A DNA stretch of 64,000 nucleotides, taken from Candidatus Zixiibacteriota bacterium. GTDB taxonomy: Bacteria > Zixibacteria > MSB-5A5 > GN15 > FEB-12. Under the pieces are notes generated by a model, which saw only the letters and a program-made list of their open reading frames with translations, was not told the origin of the DNA and did no database searches. Below, in pieces: positions 16,141-25,570 of this stretch. The position numbers were made by a program, and so were the translations under genes. The DNA lies in contig JAOUBJ010000001.1 in assembly GCA_029860345.1 (NCBI GenBank), positions 124,001 to 188,000 of the forward strand, in the 5' to 3' direction. How positions within the stretch are numbered: the stretch's first letter is position 1; each line of letters opens with the position of its first letter.

Positions 16141-17390
16141 AGACGACACTGATTATACTGGTGGCGGCGATTGTGCTGGCAAGCTCTGCCGTCCTGGCTA
16201 CCGATACACGCGTTTTGACAATGGGCGACAACAACATGATTCTGTTGGACGATGCCAATGTGCACTTGTTCCCATCGCGCGTGCTGGAATACCCCAACCT
16301 GGCCGTTGGCGAGTTTGGCGGCGATAGTTTTCATCGGTTAGGTATCCATTGGAAATTCGGGTCCACTAATCCCTGGGTGATGGCTACCTACTTCTCGACC
16401 TCGGCTATCGGCGGACCGACCGGCTATTACAACAGTTCGCCGTTTGGCTACTTCACTGAAGGATTAAGTTCCACCGATGAACGGATCGATCTGTATTACG
16501 GGCGCGGGAATATGATAGGCGGTCATAACTTTGGATTTCATTTCGGCTACTCACGGGCATCCTATGATATTGATGAGGCCAATACAGATGGCGATTATCA
16601 AGAGAAAATAACCTACTACGACTTCGGATTTGGCCTTACCGATACGGCCGGCAGTTACGACGCCTCTTTGCATCTCGGCTTTGGCGGCTGGGATGACGAG
16701 GGCCTCGACGGCGCCGGTGACGGCGTGGTACAGAGCGAACCGGATGGATTTATGGATGTTACGGCCATGTTCCGGAAGTTCAGGCAGATAAATCCAGAGT
16801 GGACGGCCATCGGCCATGCCACTCTGTTTTTCGGCAAGCGTGGCGAGAAGGACCACGGAGCGGATGCTTTCGGCCCAGACTGGACAACAACGGATGACAT
16901 TATCACCAAAGATGGAAGGTTCTTTTTCGACATCGGTCTCGGCACCAACTGGATGCCGGCGGGCAATGTGTTGGTAGTCGGCGATGTCGGGATCGCCTAC
17001 GATAAGGTGAAGCGAGAGTTCACGACATCAGCCAACCACCCGGCTGGAGCAGGCAGCGCCGAATGGACCACCACCGATGTGGTCTTCCCGTATTGGAGCA
17101 TTGGTTTTGACGCCGACGTGTTCAAGTGGATGGATGTACGCATGGGTGCAACCTCCGACTGGATATCCCAGAAAAGCGAAACCGGTTCGGTCATTGCCCT
17201 CACTGAGACCGAGAAGACGAAATGGGCTGAGAATATGACCTATCTCGGGTTCGGTTTTCACTGGGGCAGGCTTCATGTCGACACAGAGACTGACCCCGAC
17301 CTGTTCCTGCGTGGCTTTGACTTCATCACAGGTAACGGTGGTGGCAGCGACATGAACGGTCGCATCTCCGTGGTTTACGAACTGATGTAA
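16137..17390 (+). CDS. Outer-membrane beta-barrel-like secreted protein
   Basis: 417 residues. The N-terminal signal peptide (about 1-21, TTLIILVAAIVLASSAVLA) is followed by alternating strands rich in aromatic residues and Gly, such as NFGFHFGYSRASY, YDFGFGLTDTAG, FFFDIGLGTNW and YLGFGFHWGRLHV. It ends in a strand with a terminal hydrophobic residue (ISVVYELM). This is typical of outer-membrane barrels, but no family is recognised. The ATG has AAAGGA 7 nt upstream. A good terminator follows at 17446-17483. Confidence 0.65.
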   Translation: MKTTLIILVAAIVLASSAVLATDTRVLTMGDNNMILLDDANVHLFPSRVLEYPNLAVGEFGGDSFHRLGIHWKFGSTNPWVMATYFSTSAIGGPTGYYNSSPFGYFTEGLSSTDERIDLYYGRGNMIGGHNFGFHFGYSRASYDIDEANTDGDYQEKITYYDFGFGLTDTAGSYDASLHLGFGGWDDEGLDGAGDGVVQSEPDGFMDVTAMFRKFRQINPEWTAIGHATLFFGKRGEKDHGADAFGPDWTTTDDIITKDGRFFFDIGLGTNWMPAGNVLVVGDVGIAYDKVKREFTTSANHPAGAGSAEWTTTDVVFPYWSIGFDADVFKWMDVRMGATSDWISQKSETGSVIALTETEKTKWAENMTYLGFGFHWGRLHVDTETDPDLFLRGFDFITGNGGGSDMNGRISVVYELM

Positions 17391-17445
17391 TGACTGAGTC
17401 TTTTTAGGTGCAACCTGACCGCGAGTCGGTGGCACCACCAGTTCC

Positions 17446-17483
17446 AAGGGTGGTAAGCACAATGATGCTTGCCACCCTTTCCT
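17446..17483 (+). terminator. Rho-independent terminator
   Basis: Stem AAGGGTGGTAAGC / GCTTGCCACCCTT (one G-T pair), loop of about 8 nt, followed by a T-rich tail (TTCCTTTT). It lies between the convergent barrel gene and speE. Confidence 0.8.
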
Positions 17484-17512
17484 TTTGGCTATTCTTGGCT
17501 ATTAAGGAGTGG

Positions 17513-18409
17513 CTAGGCTAACAGGTCTTTGACAAACTGTGGCAGGCAAAAAGCCCCACGGTGGACATCGGCGTTGTAGTACTTGGTCGCCAAGCCCCTC
17601 TCCAAGCAGCGCGCCTCATCGAAGTCGGCCAAGGGATCGTACTTGTTGCTGCAAAAACCGAACGACCAAAAACCGGACGGGTAGATGGGCATAAAACAAG
17701 TATACATCCTGACCAGCGGAAATATCTGAGTGAGATTTGAGTAAATGCTCTTCACCGTGTCCTGATTGTAGAATGGTGATTCGGTCTGGGCAACCAGGAT
17801 GCCGTCATGGTTCAGTCGGTCGTGCACGCTTTGATGGAACTCTTTCTGGAATAGATCGGCAGCCGGGCCGACCGGATCTGAAAGATCAAGAATAATGATA
17901 TCGAACTTGTCCCTGGTGGTTTCCAAAAACTTCTTGCCGTCCTGAAAAATCAACCTGGACCTGGAGTCTTCAAGACCTGTGCAGAGTTCGGGGAAGTGTC
18001 GGCGGGCCACTTGGACGACTTTCTCGTCGAGTTCACACATGGTACAGCTTTCAACTTCCGGATGCTTCATTACTTCGGTTAAGGCGCCACAGTCCCCCCC
18101 CCCGATAATCAGCACCCGCTTTGGCGACGGATGACAGAACAAGGGAACGTGTACGATCATCTCGTTGTAGGCATTGTTATCGTTGTCGCACACCATAAGT
18201 GAGCCGTACAGAACCAGCATCTTGCCGAAGTCGTGTGTTTGAAGGACATCGATCCGTTGGAACTCAGATTGCACCGACTCGATGATACGATCCACCTTGA
18301 TCGTCAATCCGGACTGACCATTATGGAGCTCTGAGTACCAGACATTCCAGAGATCGGTCATTCCTTCTTCGGCAATGTAGGTTTTTTCTATGCGATCACG
18401 ATCGGTCAT
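17513..18409 (-). CDS. speE: Spermidine synthase
   Basis: 298 residues from ATG 18409 (a TTG six codons earlier is less likely). It transfers aminopropyl from decarboxylated S-adenosylmethionine to putrescine. Family motifs are YGSLMVCDNDNNAYNEMIVH (substrate gatekeeping region), VLIIGGGDCGALTEVMKH (nucleotide loop), CELDEKVVQVARRHFP, and DLSDPVGPAADLF with the catalytic-type Asp. It is the last gene of a polyamine operon with the decarboxylase 7 nt upstream and speD before that. Confidence 0.93.
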   Translation of the reverse strand: MTDRDRIEKTYIAEEGMTDLWNVWYSELHNGQSGLTIKVDRIIESVQSEFQRIDVLQTHDFGKMLVLYGSLMVCDNDNNAYNEMIVHVPLFCHPSPKRVLIIGGGDCGALTEVMKHPEVESCTMCELDEKVVQVARRHFPELCTGLEDSRSRLIFQDGKKFLETTRDKFDIIILDLSDPVGPAADLFQKEFHQSVHDRLNHDGILVAQTESPFYNQDTVKSIYSNLTQIFPLVRMYTCFMPIYPSGFWSFGFCSNKYDPLADFDEARCLERGLATKYYNADVHRGAFCLPQFVKDLLA

Positions 18410-18416
18410 TGGTATC

Positions 18417-19586
18417 TCAGGGAACAATATTGTAGGTCGGCCGGCGCAGGGTATTGAAATCCGATCCCGAGACTGCGCAATAGGCCCCGGTAGCCAGAAA
18501 CAAAATGCGGTCCCCTACCTCGTGCTCCGGTATCATGAGCCCGTCGTACATCACATCGAATGAGTCGCAGGTTGGACCGGCCAGAACCGATAGCCTTGGC
18601 TTATCTTCTTTCAAAGTAACAACCGGGTATTGACATTGGTCATAGACGATTCCTGAAAAAGTCGAATAGAGACCATCGTCGAGATAGTACCACATTTTCC
18701 CATCGCGAAGAGATTTTCCCAGAACGGTAGTCACCAGTGTGACACTGGAGGCGACCATAGCCCGCCCAGGTTCCGAGATGATCCGGATGCCGGGCCGGAT
18801 ATGTTCATTAAGAGCGTCGGCGATGGGTGCGCAGAAGGTCTCCAGCGACGGCACCGGCTCAACGTATTCAACCGGGAAACCACCGCCGATATCCAACAGT
18901 TGGGTGTGAAGTCCGTGCGTATCCAAGCTATGGATGAGACTGCGGGCGGTTTCAATCGCAGTGACAAAGTTTTCGGGATAGATACATTGGGAGCCGATGT
19001 GGAAACAGAGGCCATGAAACTCGTGGCCTGCCTCTTCGATCAAGTGAGCCAGGGGCAGAACTTCCTCAGGTGTACAGCCGAACTTGTATTGCAGGTTCAC
19101 CACCGCCTGAAGATTGCCGGCTATGCGATAGCGAATCAGGAGTTTCAAGCGCTTGTGCGTGTATCGCGCCAGTTTCTTGATCTCTTCCGGGTTGTCGACC
19201 ACAAAAATTTCCAGACCCCGCTCAACAGCGTTGTCGAACTCCACGGTAGATTTGATCGGATGCGAGTGGACCAACTTGGCCGGGTCCAGGGCGGTCCGGA
19301 GCACGATGTCGATTTCACCCGCGGAACAGACATCAAAGCTGCCGCCGCAACGATGCACTTCTTCGATTATTGTCGGTTCGTTATTCGGCTTTACGGCGTA
19401 GTGGATGTCCACGCGCGGCAAGGCCGCTTTAAGCCTGAGGTAGTTGCGACTGACTTCACCGCGTGAGAGCATCATCAGAGGACTGCTGGTGGCTGGATCG
19501 TCGAGAAGTTCTCTCAAAACCACGACATCCGGTCCGGTCCCGGAATTCCTTTGGGCCGCCGCTGTAAGTGTCAGACTGTGTGTCAT
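18417..19586 (-). CDS. Ornithine/lysine decarboxylase-like PLP enzyme (fold III)
   Basis: 389 residues from ATG 19586. It is a group IV (alanine racemase-fold) decarboxylase. Visible are the PLP lysine motif HYAVKPNNE, CFHIGSQ, LDIGGGFPVEY, SEPGRAMV and the C-terminal GPTCDSFDVM, the active-site cysteine block typical of ornithine/lysine decarboxylases. The likely product is putrescine, used by the speD and speE products encoded beside it. The length matches ODC of bacteria such as Vibrio and Selenomonas (about 390). Arginine or carboxynorspermidine chemistry is less likely but not excluded. Confidence 0.85.
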   Translation of the reverse strand: MTHSLTLTAAAQRNSGTGPDVVVLRELLDDPATSSPLMMLSRGEVSRNYLRLKAALPRVDIHYAVKPNNEPTIIEEVHRCGGSFDVCSAGEIDIVLRTALDPAKLVHSHPIKSTVEFDNAVERGLEIFVVDNPEEIKKLARYTHKRLKLLIRYRIAGNLQAVVNLQYKFGCTPEEVLPLAHLIEEAGHEFHGLCFHIGSQCIYPENFVTAIETARSLIHSLDTHGLHTQLLDIGGGFPVEYVEPVPSLETFCAPIADALNEHIRPGIRIISEPGRAMVASSVTLVTTVLGKSLRDGKMWYYLDDGLYSTFSGIVYDQCQYPVVTLKEDKPRLSVLAGPTCDSFDVMYDGLMIPEHEVGDRILFLATGAYCAVSGSDFNTLRRPTYNIVP

Positions 19587-19599
19587 AGGACTTCTCTTG

Positions 19600-20010
19600 T
19601 CAGCCGGCAGTTGCCGCCTGCGATATCCCGGCCGGTTTGTGGTTGAGAGTTTCATCGGTTGGCGAAGGAATCCCTCGTTTGAGTTCGCGAACCTGTGTAG
19701 ACTGCGCACGCAGTTTCTCCCGCAAGTAATCGTGGGCTTTGTATGGGTCTACCCGGTCGCCGCATGTGAAAAAGTCAACCGCGGCATAGCCGTATTCGGG
19801 CCAGGTGTGTAACGAAACATGGGACTCCGCAATTACCACCACGCCGGAGACACCTTGCGGATTGTAGCGATGAAAGACAGATTGTACAATAGTGGCGCCG
19901 GAGATTCGCGCTGCCTCGTTGAGGTGTTGCTCCATTGCCGAGATATCGTCCAGAATAACCCGATCACAGTCGGACAATTCCACTATCAGATGTTTACCGA
20001 GTATTTTCAT
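19600..20010 (-). CDS. speD: S-adenosylmethionine decarboxylase proenzyme
   Basis: 136 residues, class 1b (SpeH-like) size. The self-cleavage site is in ESHVSLHTWPEYGYAAVDFF, where the Ser after Glu becomes the pyruvoyl group, and FTCGD supplies the catalytic cysteine. It makes decarboxylated AdoMet for spermidine synthase. A GGAGAG ribosome site lies 6 nt before the ATG. It is followed 13 nt later by the decarboxylase gene. Confidence 0.94.
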   Translation of the reverse strand: MKILGKHLIVELSDCDRVILDDISAMEQHLNEAARISGATIVQSVFHRYNPQGVSGVVVIAESHVSLHTWPEYGYAAVDFFTCGDRVDPYKAHDYLREKLRAQSTQVRELKRGIPSPTDETLNHKPAGISQAATAG

Positions 20011-20046
20011 CTTTGTCTCTCCAACGCAGCCGGTGCCGGCCGGCGG

Positions 20047-20589
20047 TTACATTTGCGGCGGCGTCGTGACCCACAAAAGGGTGACCAGTCGCCCACTATT
20101 GTTAGATATCTGATGCTCACGATCAGATGTGAAATAAAAGCAGTGATTCCGAGCAACACTGAGAGCCTTATTGTCGATGCTCAGGGTCGCCGTTCCCTGA
20201 ATCACGTATCCGAACTGTTCACCGGGATGGGGGGTACGCTTCTCCAGACTCTCCCCCGGCCTCAACTGCACGTATATCGGGTCCATCAGACTATTGGTCG
20301 ATCCCGGCACCAATAGCTCAAACTTCTCGGCGCCCGTGCCTTCGACAGCGACTCGATCCGAGGGTGCGAACACTTCCTTTGTACCCTGGTCGTCTGCGAA
20401 GAACTCAGACAAACCAACGCCGAGCGCTTCCAAAATGTCGGAAAGTGAATCGATCTGTATAGAGGTTTGGTCGTTCTCCAGTTGCGAGATAAACCCCTTG
20501 CTTAAACGCGCCCGGTTGGCCAACTCTTCCTGAGTAAGATCGGAGGCAAGTCTGAGCGCTTTGATTTTTTCGCCGATCCGCAGTTCCAT
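20047..20589 (-). CDS. XRE-cupin transcription regulator (PuuR-like)
   Basis: 180 residues. An N-terminal helix-turn-helix of the XRE type (IGEKIKALRLASDLTQEELANRARLSKGFISQLEN, given here as residues 5-39) is joined to a C-terminal cupin_2 domain (about 105-178, with HPGEQFGYVIQGTATLSI). This is the architecture of PuuR and other polyamine or amino-acid responsive repressors. As first gene of the polyamine operon, with two palindromes at its own promoter, it most likely autoregulates the operon, sensing a polyamine in the cupin. Confidence 0.88.
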   Translation of the reverse strand: MELRIGEKIKALRLASDLTQEELANRARLSKGFISQLENDQTSIQIDSLSDILEALGVGLSEFFADDQGTKEVFAPSDRVAVEGTGAEKFELLVPGSTNSLMDPIYVQLRPGESLEKRTPHPGEQFGYVIQGTATLSIDNKALSVARNHCFYFTSDREHQISNNSGRLVTLLWVTTPPQM

Positions 20590-20614
20590 TGTCGTCTCCG
20601 GCGCCGGAGCGCCT

Positions 20615-20647
20615 GTTTAGCAAACACGATCAAATAGTTTAACAAAC
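20615..20647. promoter_or_regulatory. Twin GTTT-N3-AAAC operator-like sites
   Basis: GTTTAGCAAAC (20615-20625) and GTTTAACAAAC (20637-20647) have perfect palindromic half-sites and are spaced 22 bp centre to centre, two helical turns. They lie just downstream of the -10 box of the XRE-cupin gene, the position expected for autorepression. Confidence 0.65.
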
Positions 20648-20655
20648 AGCGACCT

Positions 20656-20683
20656 ATAATACACGGCGACCAGAAGATGTCAA
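20656..20683 (-). promoter_or_regulatory. Promoter of the polyamine operon
   Basis: Minus strand: TTGACA (20683-20678), 16-nt spacer, TATTAT (20661-20656). Transcription would start about 20649, directly on the operator-like sites. Confidence 0.7.
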
Positions 20684-20798
20684 GCGGATTCTGGCAAGAT
20701 TTCTCGTGGATTCCGCTCGACTGAAACGAACTCTGCGGAGTGATAGTACAGAGCTCGCCCGACCCAGCACCCAGCCTTGGACCGCCCACGCCTTTTGA

Positions 20799-20826
20799 TT
20801 GACTTGACTTTCAAAACCAGTATATT
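20799..20826 (+). promoter_or_regulatory. Promoter of tRNA-Leu (and possibly tig-clpPX)
   Basis: TTGACT (20799-20804), 16 nt, TATATT (20821-20826). The tRNA begins 14 nt after the -10 box. Confidence 0.6.
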
Positions 20827-20840
20827 CTCTGCGCTAGCTT

Positions 20841-20922
20841 GCGAAAGTGGTGGAATTGGTAGACACGCTGGATTTAGGATCCAGTTCCGAGAGGAATGGG
20901 GGTTCGAGTCCCCCCTTTCGCA
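20841..20922 (+). tRNA. tRNA-Leu (anticodon UAG)
   Basis: Acceptor GCGAAAG pairs with CTTTCGC (20915-20921) and A is the discriminator. The D-arm region GGTGGAATTGGTAGACAC is present. The anticodon stem CTGGA/TCCAG encloses the loop TTTAGGA with anticodon TAG. The T-arm is GGGGG TTCGAGT CCCCC. CCA is not encoded. The variable arm is compact for a leucine tRNA. Confidence 0.92.
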
Positions 20923-20990
20923 TTGTAATGAGATTGCAACGGATTAAGCTTGAGCCAAGGTAGTCGGCTTCGAGACTGGAGTGAAATCGG

Positions 20991-22271
20991 GTGAAGGTTG
21001 AGATTAAAGAACTAGATGGATTGAAGCGCCAGGTCAGCGTACAGATACCTTCAGAAGAGGTTGAAAGCGAAATGACCAAGAAATTCGCCGAGGTCAGGGC
21101 GCAAGCCAAAATCGACGGCTACCGTCCGGGCAAAGCGCCTATGGATCGAATCAAGTCTATGTTCGGCGATGAGGTGCGCAGCGATGTAGCCGAGGAACTT
21201 ATCCGCATAAGTTATCCCGAGGTGATACGGCAACAATCGCTGAAGGTCGCATCGTATCCCACCGTCACCGAGGCTGATTACATCGAGGAAGGAGGCTTCG
21301 GTTATACTGCCGTAGTTGAGGTCTACCCGGAGATCGGCAAGGTAGCGTATGACAACCTGGAAGTCACCGTGCAAGAGGTCGAAGTCAGTGATGCGGATGT
21401 CGATGAGTTCGTTGAAGGTCTGCTAAAACGGTTTGCAGAGTACCGTGTTTTGGAACGTGAAGCCGGTCAAGAGGACGTGGTAGTGGCAGACCTGAAGAAA
21501 CTGCACGATCCCTCATTGGTACTGCCCGGCGACAGCTTCGAGGATCAGGAGATCGATCTGGGCAACCCGGTTACGGTCCGAGAATTTCGCGAGCAACTCA
21601 TAGGCGCCAAGGCATCAGATGAACTCGACATCGAGGTAAACTACCCCAAAGACTACCCCGATGCTGCCTTCGCGGGCGCTACGGTGAAGTATAATTGCCG
21701 GGTGAAAGCGGTGAAAGAGCGCATCCTGCCCGAGTTCGACGACGCCTTCGCCAAACGGACCGGTCAGGCCGAGACGGCGCTGGAACTGAGGCTGCAAATC
21801 CGCGAACAGCTCAAGCTGAGACTGGTCGATGCTCAAAACCGTTCCAAGCGTAATCAATTGATCGGACAGGTCAGCCAACAAAATGAGTTGCCGATTCCCG
21901 AAGGTCTTGTTGATGAATACCTCACCAACGTTATAGAGGATTTCAAGAAACGGCAAGGCGAAGACAAAGTTGATGAAACGGAGATTCGCAAGTCCTACCA
22001 TGATATGGGTATCAGGACAATCCGCTGGAACCTGTTGTATAACCAATTGGTTGATCAGGAAAATATCGAAGTTTTGCCGGCAGATATCGAAGAGCGAATT
22101 CAGAAATTTGCCGACAACTATAAGATGAGCATGGAGAAAGCCAAAGAGGCGCTCAACAGCTCGGGATCGATCGCGGACATTCAGTCCTCGATCCTGGAAG
22201 AGAAAGTGCTTGATTTCCTCGTCGACAAAGCCAAGGTTATCACGCAAGAAAAACAGACAACGAAGGCTTAA
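20991..22271 (+). CDS. tig: Trigger factor (ribosome-associated chaperone, PPIase)
   Basis: 426 residues, the usual length. It binds nascent chains at the ribosome exit. The N-terminal ribosome-binding domain begins [20 protein letters not shown] and contains the variant of the family signature GYRPGKAP. A PPIase-like middle domain (about 150-240) and a helical C-terminal domain (about 260-420) follow. The GTG start at 20991 has GGAGTGA upstream. It heads the conserved tig-clpP-clpX cluster and lies 68 nt after tRNA-Leu, possibly on the same transcript. Confidence 0.95.
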   Translation: MKVEIKELDGLKRQVSVQIPSEEVESEMTKKFAEVRAQAKIDGYRPGKAPMDRIKSMFGDEVRSDVAEELIRISYPEVIRQQSLKVASYPTVTEADYIEEGGFGYTAVVEVYPEIGKVAYDNLEVTVQEVEVSDADVDEFVEGLLKRFAEYRVLEREAGQEDVVVADLKKLHDPSLVLPGDSFEDQEIDLGNPVTVREFREQLIGAKASDELDIEVNYPKDYPDAAFAGATVKYNCRVKAVKERILPEFDDAFAKRTGQAETALELRLQIREQLKLRLVDAQNRSKRNQLIGQVSQQNELPIPEGLVDEYLTNVIEDFKKRQGEDKVDETEIRKSYHDMGIRTIRWNLLYNQLVDQENIEVLPADIEERIQKFADNYKMSMEKAKEALNSSGSIADIQSSILEEKVLDFLVDKAKVITQEKQTTKA

Positions 22272-22296
22272 TACTGTTAGATTTAGGGAAGAACTG

Positions 22297-22911
22297 ATGG
22301 GCCAAAGTATGAACGCGAGCTATTTAGTACCGATGGTGGTGGAGCAAACGGGACGGGGCGAACGCGCCTATGATATATTCTCACGGTTGCTCAAAGACAG
22401 GATTATCTTTATCGGCACGCCGATAGAGGACCAGATAGCCAGTGTGATAATCGCACAGATGCTGTTTCTGGAGGCCGAAGATCCGGAGAAAGACATCTTC
22501 GTCTACATCAATTCACCGGGTGGTTCGGTCACGGCCGGGATGGCCATATATGACACCATGCAATTCATCAAACCCGATGTGGCTACCACCTGCATGGGGA
22601 TCGCAGCATCGATGGGCGCTTTCTTATTGGCTGCCGGGACTCCGGGCAAGAGGGCGGCCCTGCCCAACAGTCGCGTGATGATCCATCAGCCACTGGCCGG
22701 TACCCAGGGCCAGGTCTCTGATATCGTGATCATGACCGAAGAATTCAATCGGACCAAGAAACGTCTGAACGACCTGTTGGTGAAACACACCGGCCAACCT
22801 CTCGACGTTGTTGAGAAAGATACCGACCGCAACTTCTTCATGTCTCCGGAAGAAGCCAGGGAATACGGATTGATCGACAAGGTTTACGAGTTTGATCGTG
22901 AGAAAAAATAG
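22297..22911 (+). CDS. clpP: ATP-dependent Clp protease proteolytic subunit
   Basis: 204 residues from ATG 22297 with AGGGAAG just upstream. A longer upstream ORF overlapping tig is not needed. The catalytic triad is visible: Ser105 in GIAASMGAF, His130 in MIHQPL and Asp175 in EKDTDR. It forms the barrel protease that works with ClpX encoded 69 nt downstream. Confidence 0.97.
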   Translation: MGQSMNASYLVPMVVEQTGRGERAYDIFSRLLKDRIIFIGTPIEDQIASVIIAQMLFLEAEDPEKDIFVYINSPGGSVTAGMAIYDTMQFIKPDVATTCMGIAASMGAFLLAAGTPGKRAALPNSRVMIHQPLAGTQGQVSDIVIMTEEFNRTKKRLNDLLVKHTGQPLDVVEKDTDRNFFMSPEEAREYGLIDKVYEFDREKK

Positions 22912-22980
22912 TTGATCGTCGACCCGACTGACGTCGGTCGCACAGATCACGCTGGAATAAAAAAACAGCCATAGGAAATC

Positions 22981-24255
22981 ATGGCCAAGAAAAACGACCA
23001 GACCAGAGTCCCCAGGCGATGTTCATTCTGCGGCAAACCGGCCGGCCAAGTGCGGCGTTTGTTTTCGGGGTATGAGTCATTCATTTGTGATGAGTGCGTC
23101 GAGCTTTGCTCAGACCTCCTGCAAAGCGCTCCTGAAACCGGTGTCCAGCAGGAAATCGCCAAGATCCCCCCGCCGGCGGAGATCAAGAACTTCCTCGACC
23201 AGTATGTCATTGGTCAAGAGCAGGCCAAAAAGACGGTCTCAGTAGCCGTCTACAATCATTACAAGCGAATAAACGCCCAGGCCAAAGCGCACTTAATCGA
23301 TGACGACGTTAAGGCCGATGTTGAGTTGGAGAAATCCAATATATTACTGCTGGGACCAACGGGAACCGGCAAGACGTTGTTGGCGCGTACGCTGGCTCGT
23401 TTTCTCAAAGTGCCGTTTACTATCGCCGATGCTACCGTCTTAACCGAGGCCGGTTATGTCGGCGAAGATGTCGAGAACATTCTGGTACGGCTGTATCAGG
23501 CCGCGCATTTCAATCAGTTGCAGACCGAACGAGGCATCATCTATATCGATGAGTTGGACAAAATATCCCGCAAGGAAGGCAATCCGTCGATCACGCGCGA
23601 TGTCTCAGGCGAGGGTGTCCAGCAGGGTCTGTTGAAGATACTCGAAGGTACCGTGGCCAACATTCCCCCAAAAGGTGGTCGCAAACATCCCGAGCAGGCG
23701 TTCGTGCAGATCAACACCTCAAACATTCTGTTCATCTGTGGCGGGGCATTTGACGGCCTGGAACAGGTGGTAGGCCGTCGCATTGGCAAGAAGACGATGG
23801 GCTTTGAAGCCGAGCAACGTTATGTCAAAACCGATTCGGCGGAAATCCTGGAGCATGTCCTGCCGGTGGATCTTATCAGCTACGGCTTGATACCGGAACT
23901 GGTAGGGAGGCTGCCGGTGGCGGCGCCGCTGATAGACCTGGATGAAGCGGCCCTCATGAACATCCTGACCCAGCCCAAAAACGCCCTGACCAAACAGTAC
24001 GCTAAGTTGTTCGAGATGGAAGGGGTCAAGCTTCGGTTTGATCAGAAGGCTCTGAAAGCAGCCGTCAAGATCGCTATGGAACGCAAGACCGGCGCTCGTG
24101 CATTGCGCTCGATTCTCGAAAAGGCCATGATGGACATTATGTACGAGGTGCCATCGAATCCCGAGGTGGCTGAAGTGGTTATCAACGCCAAGACGATTAC
24201 CGACGGCGCCAAACCGAAGATCATCACTCACGCCAAAAAGAAAAAAGCCGGCTGA
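22981..24255 (+). CDS. clpX: ClpX ATPase, substrate-unfolding subunit of ClpXP
   Basis: 424 residues. It has an N-terminal zinc-binding domain (CSFCGK ... CDECVELC), Walker A GPTGTGKT, Walker [10 protein letters not shown], sensor regions and the ClpP-contact type loop following the VGRRIGKK region. The C-terminal AAA small domain contains [11 protein letters not shown]. It is a normal full-length ClpX. The 3' end GCCGGCTGAGCCGGC forms a small palindrome over the stop codon, probably by chance. Confidence 0.97.
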   Translation: MAKKNDQTRVPRRCSFCGKPAGQVRRLFSGYESFICDECVELCSDLLQSAPETGVQQEIAKIPPPAEIKNFLDQYVIGQEQAKKTVSVAVYNHYKRINAQAKAHLIDDDVKADVELEKSNILLLGPTGTGKTLLARTLARFLKVPFTIADATVLTEAGYVGEDVENILVRLYQAAHFNQLQTERGIIYIDELDKISRKEGNPSITRDVSGEGVQQGLLKILEGTVANIPPKGGRKHPEQAFVQINTSNILFICGGAFDGLEQVVGRRIGKKTMGFEAEQRYVKTDSAEILEHVLPVDLISYGLIPELVGRLPVAAPLIDLDEAALMNILTQPKNALTKQYAKLFEMEGVKLRFDQKALKAAVKIAMERKTGARALRSILEKAMMDIMYEVPSNPEVAEVVINAKTITDGAKPKIITHAKKKKAG

Positions 24256-24291
24256 GCCGGCGGTCTCTTCCCTCCCAATTCAAGCTTGTAG

Positions 24292-24315
24292 GGCAGGTCT
24301 CTCCGCAGACCTGCC
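24292..24315. repeat. GGCAGGTC hairpin behind clpX
   Basis: GGCAGGTCT (24292-24300) and AGACCTGCC (24307-24315) form a perfect 9-bp stem with a 6-nt loop. The same arm occurs in the hairpin at 2113-2160. No T-run follows, so it is more like a REP element than a terminator. Confidence 0.5.
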
Positions 24316-24345
24316 ACTAATGTCAGGCCCACAAGTGACATGACG

Positions 24346-24379
24346 CGGTACCCCACCCAGAGGCTTTGCGGTGGGTCGG
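24346..24379 (+). repeat. Dispersed 34-bp repeat, copy 2 (left flank of Fic gene)
   Basis: It matches 25537-25570 at 32 of 34 positions in direct orientation, and 3085-3118 in inverse orientation. It lies 45 nt before the Fic gene start. Confidence 0.65.
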
Positions 24380-24423
24380 CGGATGTCTTGACAAGCGAGA
24401 GCAGTAGCCCCTTATTGGTGACC

Positions 24424-25527
24424 ATGGGAACGTTTTGGTACAAGAAATATGACGAATTGTCAGTCGCCGTGAAAGAAAGAAAATCCGAGTATGTCGCCCG
24501 GTGCAAGTTGCTTGGAGCAGATCCGAATGATGTGTTCAAAGAGGTATTTCAAGAACTCGTAGCGCGGGCTGTAAAAGAGAGCAACTGGCAGGAGGGTCTG
24601 AGGCTAAGTGAAGGAAAGACGCAAGCTTTTGCCACCGCAGCATTTCAGGACCAGCCAGATATCAGGGGACTCAGGTTAGATACTGGACGAATACTTGCTA
24701 CTCACCGTCGGAACATCACCCGATTAGTCCGTGATGCTCGGAGCGAAGAAGAAATCGGTGCCTACAACCTGTCTTTGGCGTACTTCGTGTTACCGCTCAT
24801 CGCTAGTGAACTCCAGAGTCGGCAAACCGCGAGCCTGGCCAAGGCTCTTTTGGAAGCTTACACAGCCTTGCAAAAGTCACCCAAAATGCCACCCGAGGCC
24901 GATAAGGCCATCAAGAAAGGGATGCAGGTTGTCGAAGAGTTGAAGGCATCGCAAGCTAGAGCCATGAGCCCTCTCACAGAGAATGTTGCGACTCAAGGCG
25001 AACAATTCAGTCACTTGCTCTCGGAGGAGTTCTCCACGCTTGTGAATCCTATGACGGCCAAGTATCTGCATTTCCTTCACAGAATCACACTCGCCGGACT
25101 TCAACCGCCGTCCGTCTGTGGCCGTTATCGGAAGACCCCGGTAAACGTAGGTTTGGAGGATGTCTATTTCCCTGCGCCATCGCTTGTGCCTGGCTTAACA
25201 AAAGAGTATTGTGAGTGGTTTCCATCACTCCTCTCCAATGTTACCAAGTACGATCCACTGCTCATGGCTGCAAGAGTCTCGTATCGGTTTGTGGCCATCC
25301 ACCCCTATGGTGATGGGAATGGACGCGTCTCGCGACTACTTATGAACCTGGTTCTTTGGTCCTTCAATCACCCTCCTGTTTATTTGAAGGCGGATAAGAA
25401 AGGCCGACACCGTTATGGGTGGGCCTTACGCAAAGCAAATCGAGGCAATCTTGAACCGCTAGCTTGCTTAATAGCAATCTCACTTGAAGAGATCTACAGC
25501 AAACTGATCTCCACTGTCCGATCTTGA
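24424..25527 (+). CDS. Fic-family AMP-transferase-like protein
   Basis: 367 residues from ATG 24424. Fic proteins modify target hydroxyls, usually by transferring AMP. The catalytic motif HPYGDGNGRVSRLLMN near residue 297 contains the His and the GNGR phosphate-binding residues, so it is likely active. The N-terminal 200 residues are helical and not recognised, and I see no clear inhibitory (S/T)xxxE(G/N) helix in them. The gene sits alone between two direct copies of a 34-bp repeat and separates the clp cluster from an unrelated gene, suggesting insertion as a cassette. It could be a toxin-like or housekeeping Fic; no antitoxin gene is adjacent. Confidence 0.8.
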   Translation: MGTFWYKKYDELSVAVKERKSEYVARCKLLGADPNDVFKEVFQELVARAVKESNWQEGLRLSEGKTQAFATAAFQDQPDIRGLRLDTGRILATHRRNITRLVRDARSEEEIGAYNLSLAYFVLPLIASELQSRQTASLAKALLEAYTALQKSPKMPPEADKAIKKGMQVVEELKASQARAMSPLTENVATQGEQFSHLLSEEFSTLVNPMTAKYLHFLHRITLAGLQPPSVCGRYRKTPVNVGLEDVYFPAPSLVPGLTKEYCEWFPSLLSNVTKYDPLLMAARVSYRFVAIHPYGDGNGRVSRLLMNLVLWSFNHPPVYLKADKKGRHRYGWALRKANRGNLEPLACLIAISLEEIYSKLISTVRS

Positions 25528-25536
25528 TCGCCAACT

Positions 25537-25570
25537 CGGTACCCCACCCAGAGGCTTTGCGGCGGGTGGG
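25537..25570 (+). repeat. Dispersed 34-bp repeat, copy 3 (right flank of Fic gene)
   Basis: It starts 10 nt after the Fic stop. It is identical over 34 bp to the reverse complement of 3085-3118 and near-identical to 24346-24379. Confidence 0.65.

Noticed and set aside
22210-22296. Longer ClpP starting inside tig
   Set aside because: The extension is out of frame with tig, not family-like, and ATG 22297 has a good ribosome site.
24244-24264. GCCGGCTGAGCCGGC palindrome at the clpX stop as a terminator
   Set aside because: No T-run follows on the plus strand; the A-rich side is just lysine codons.
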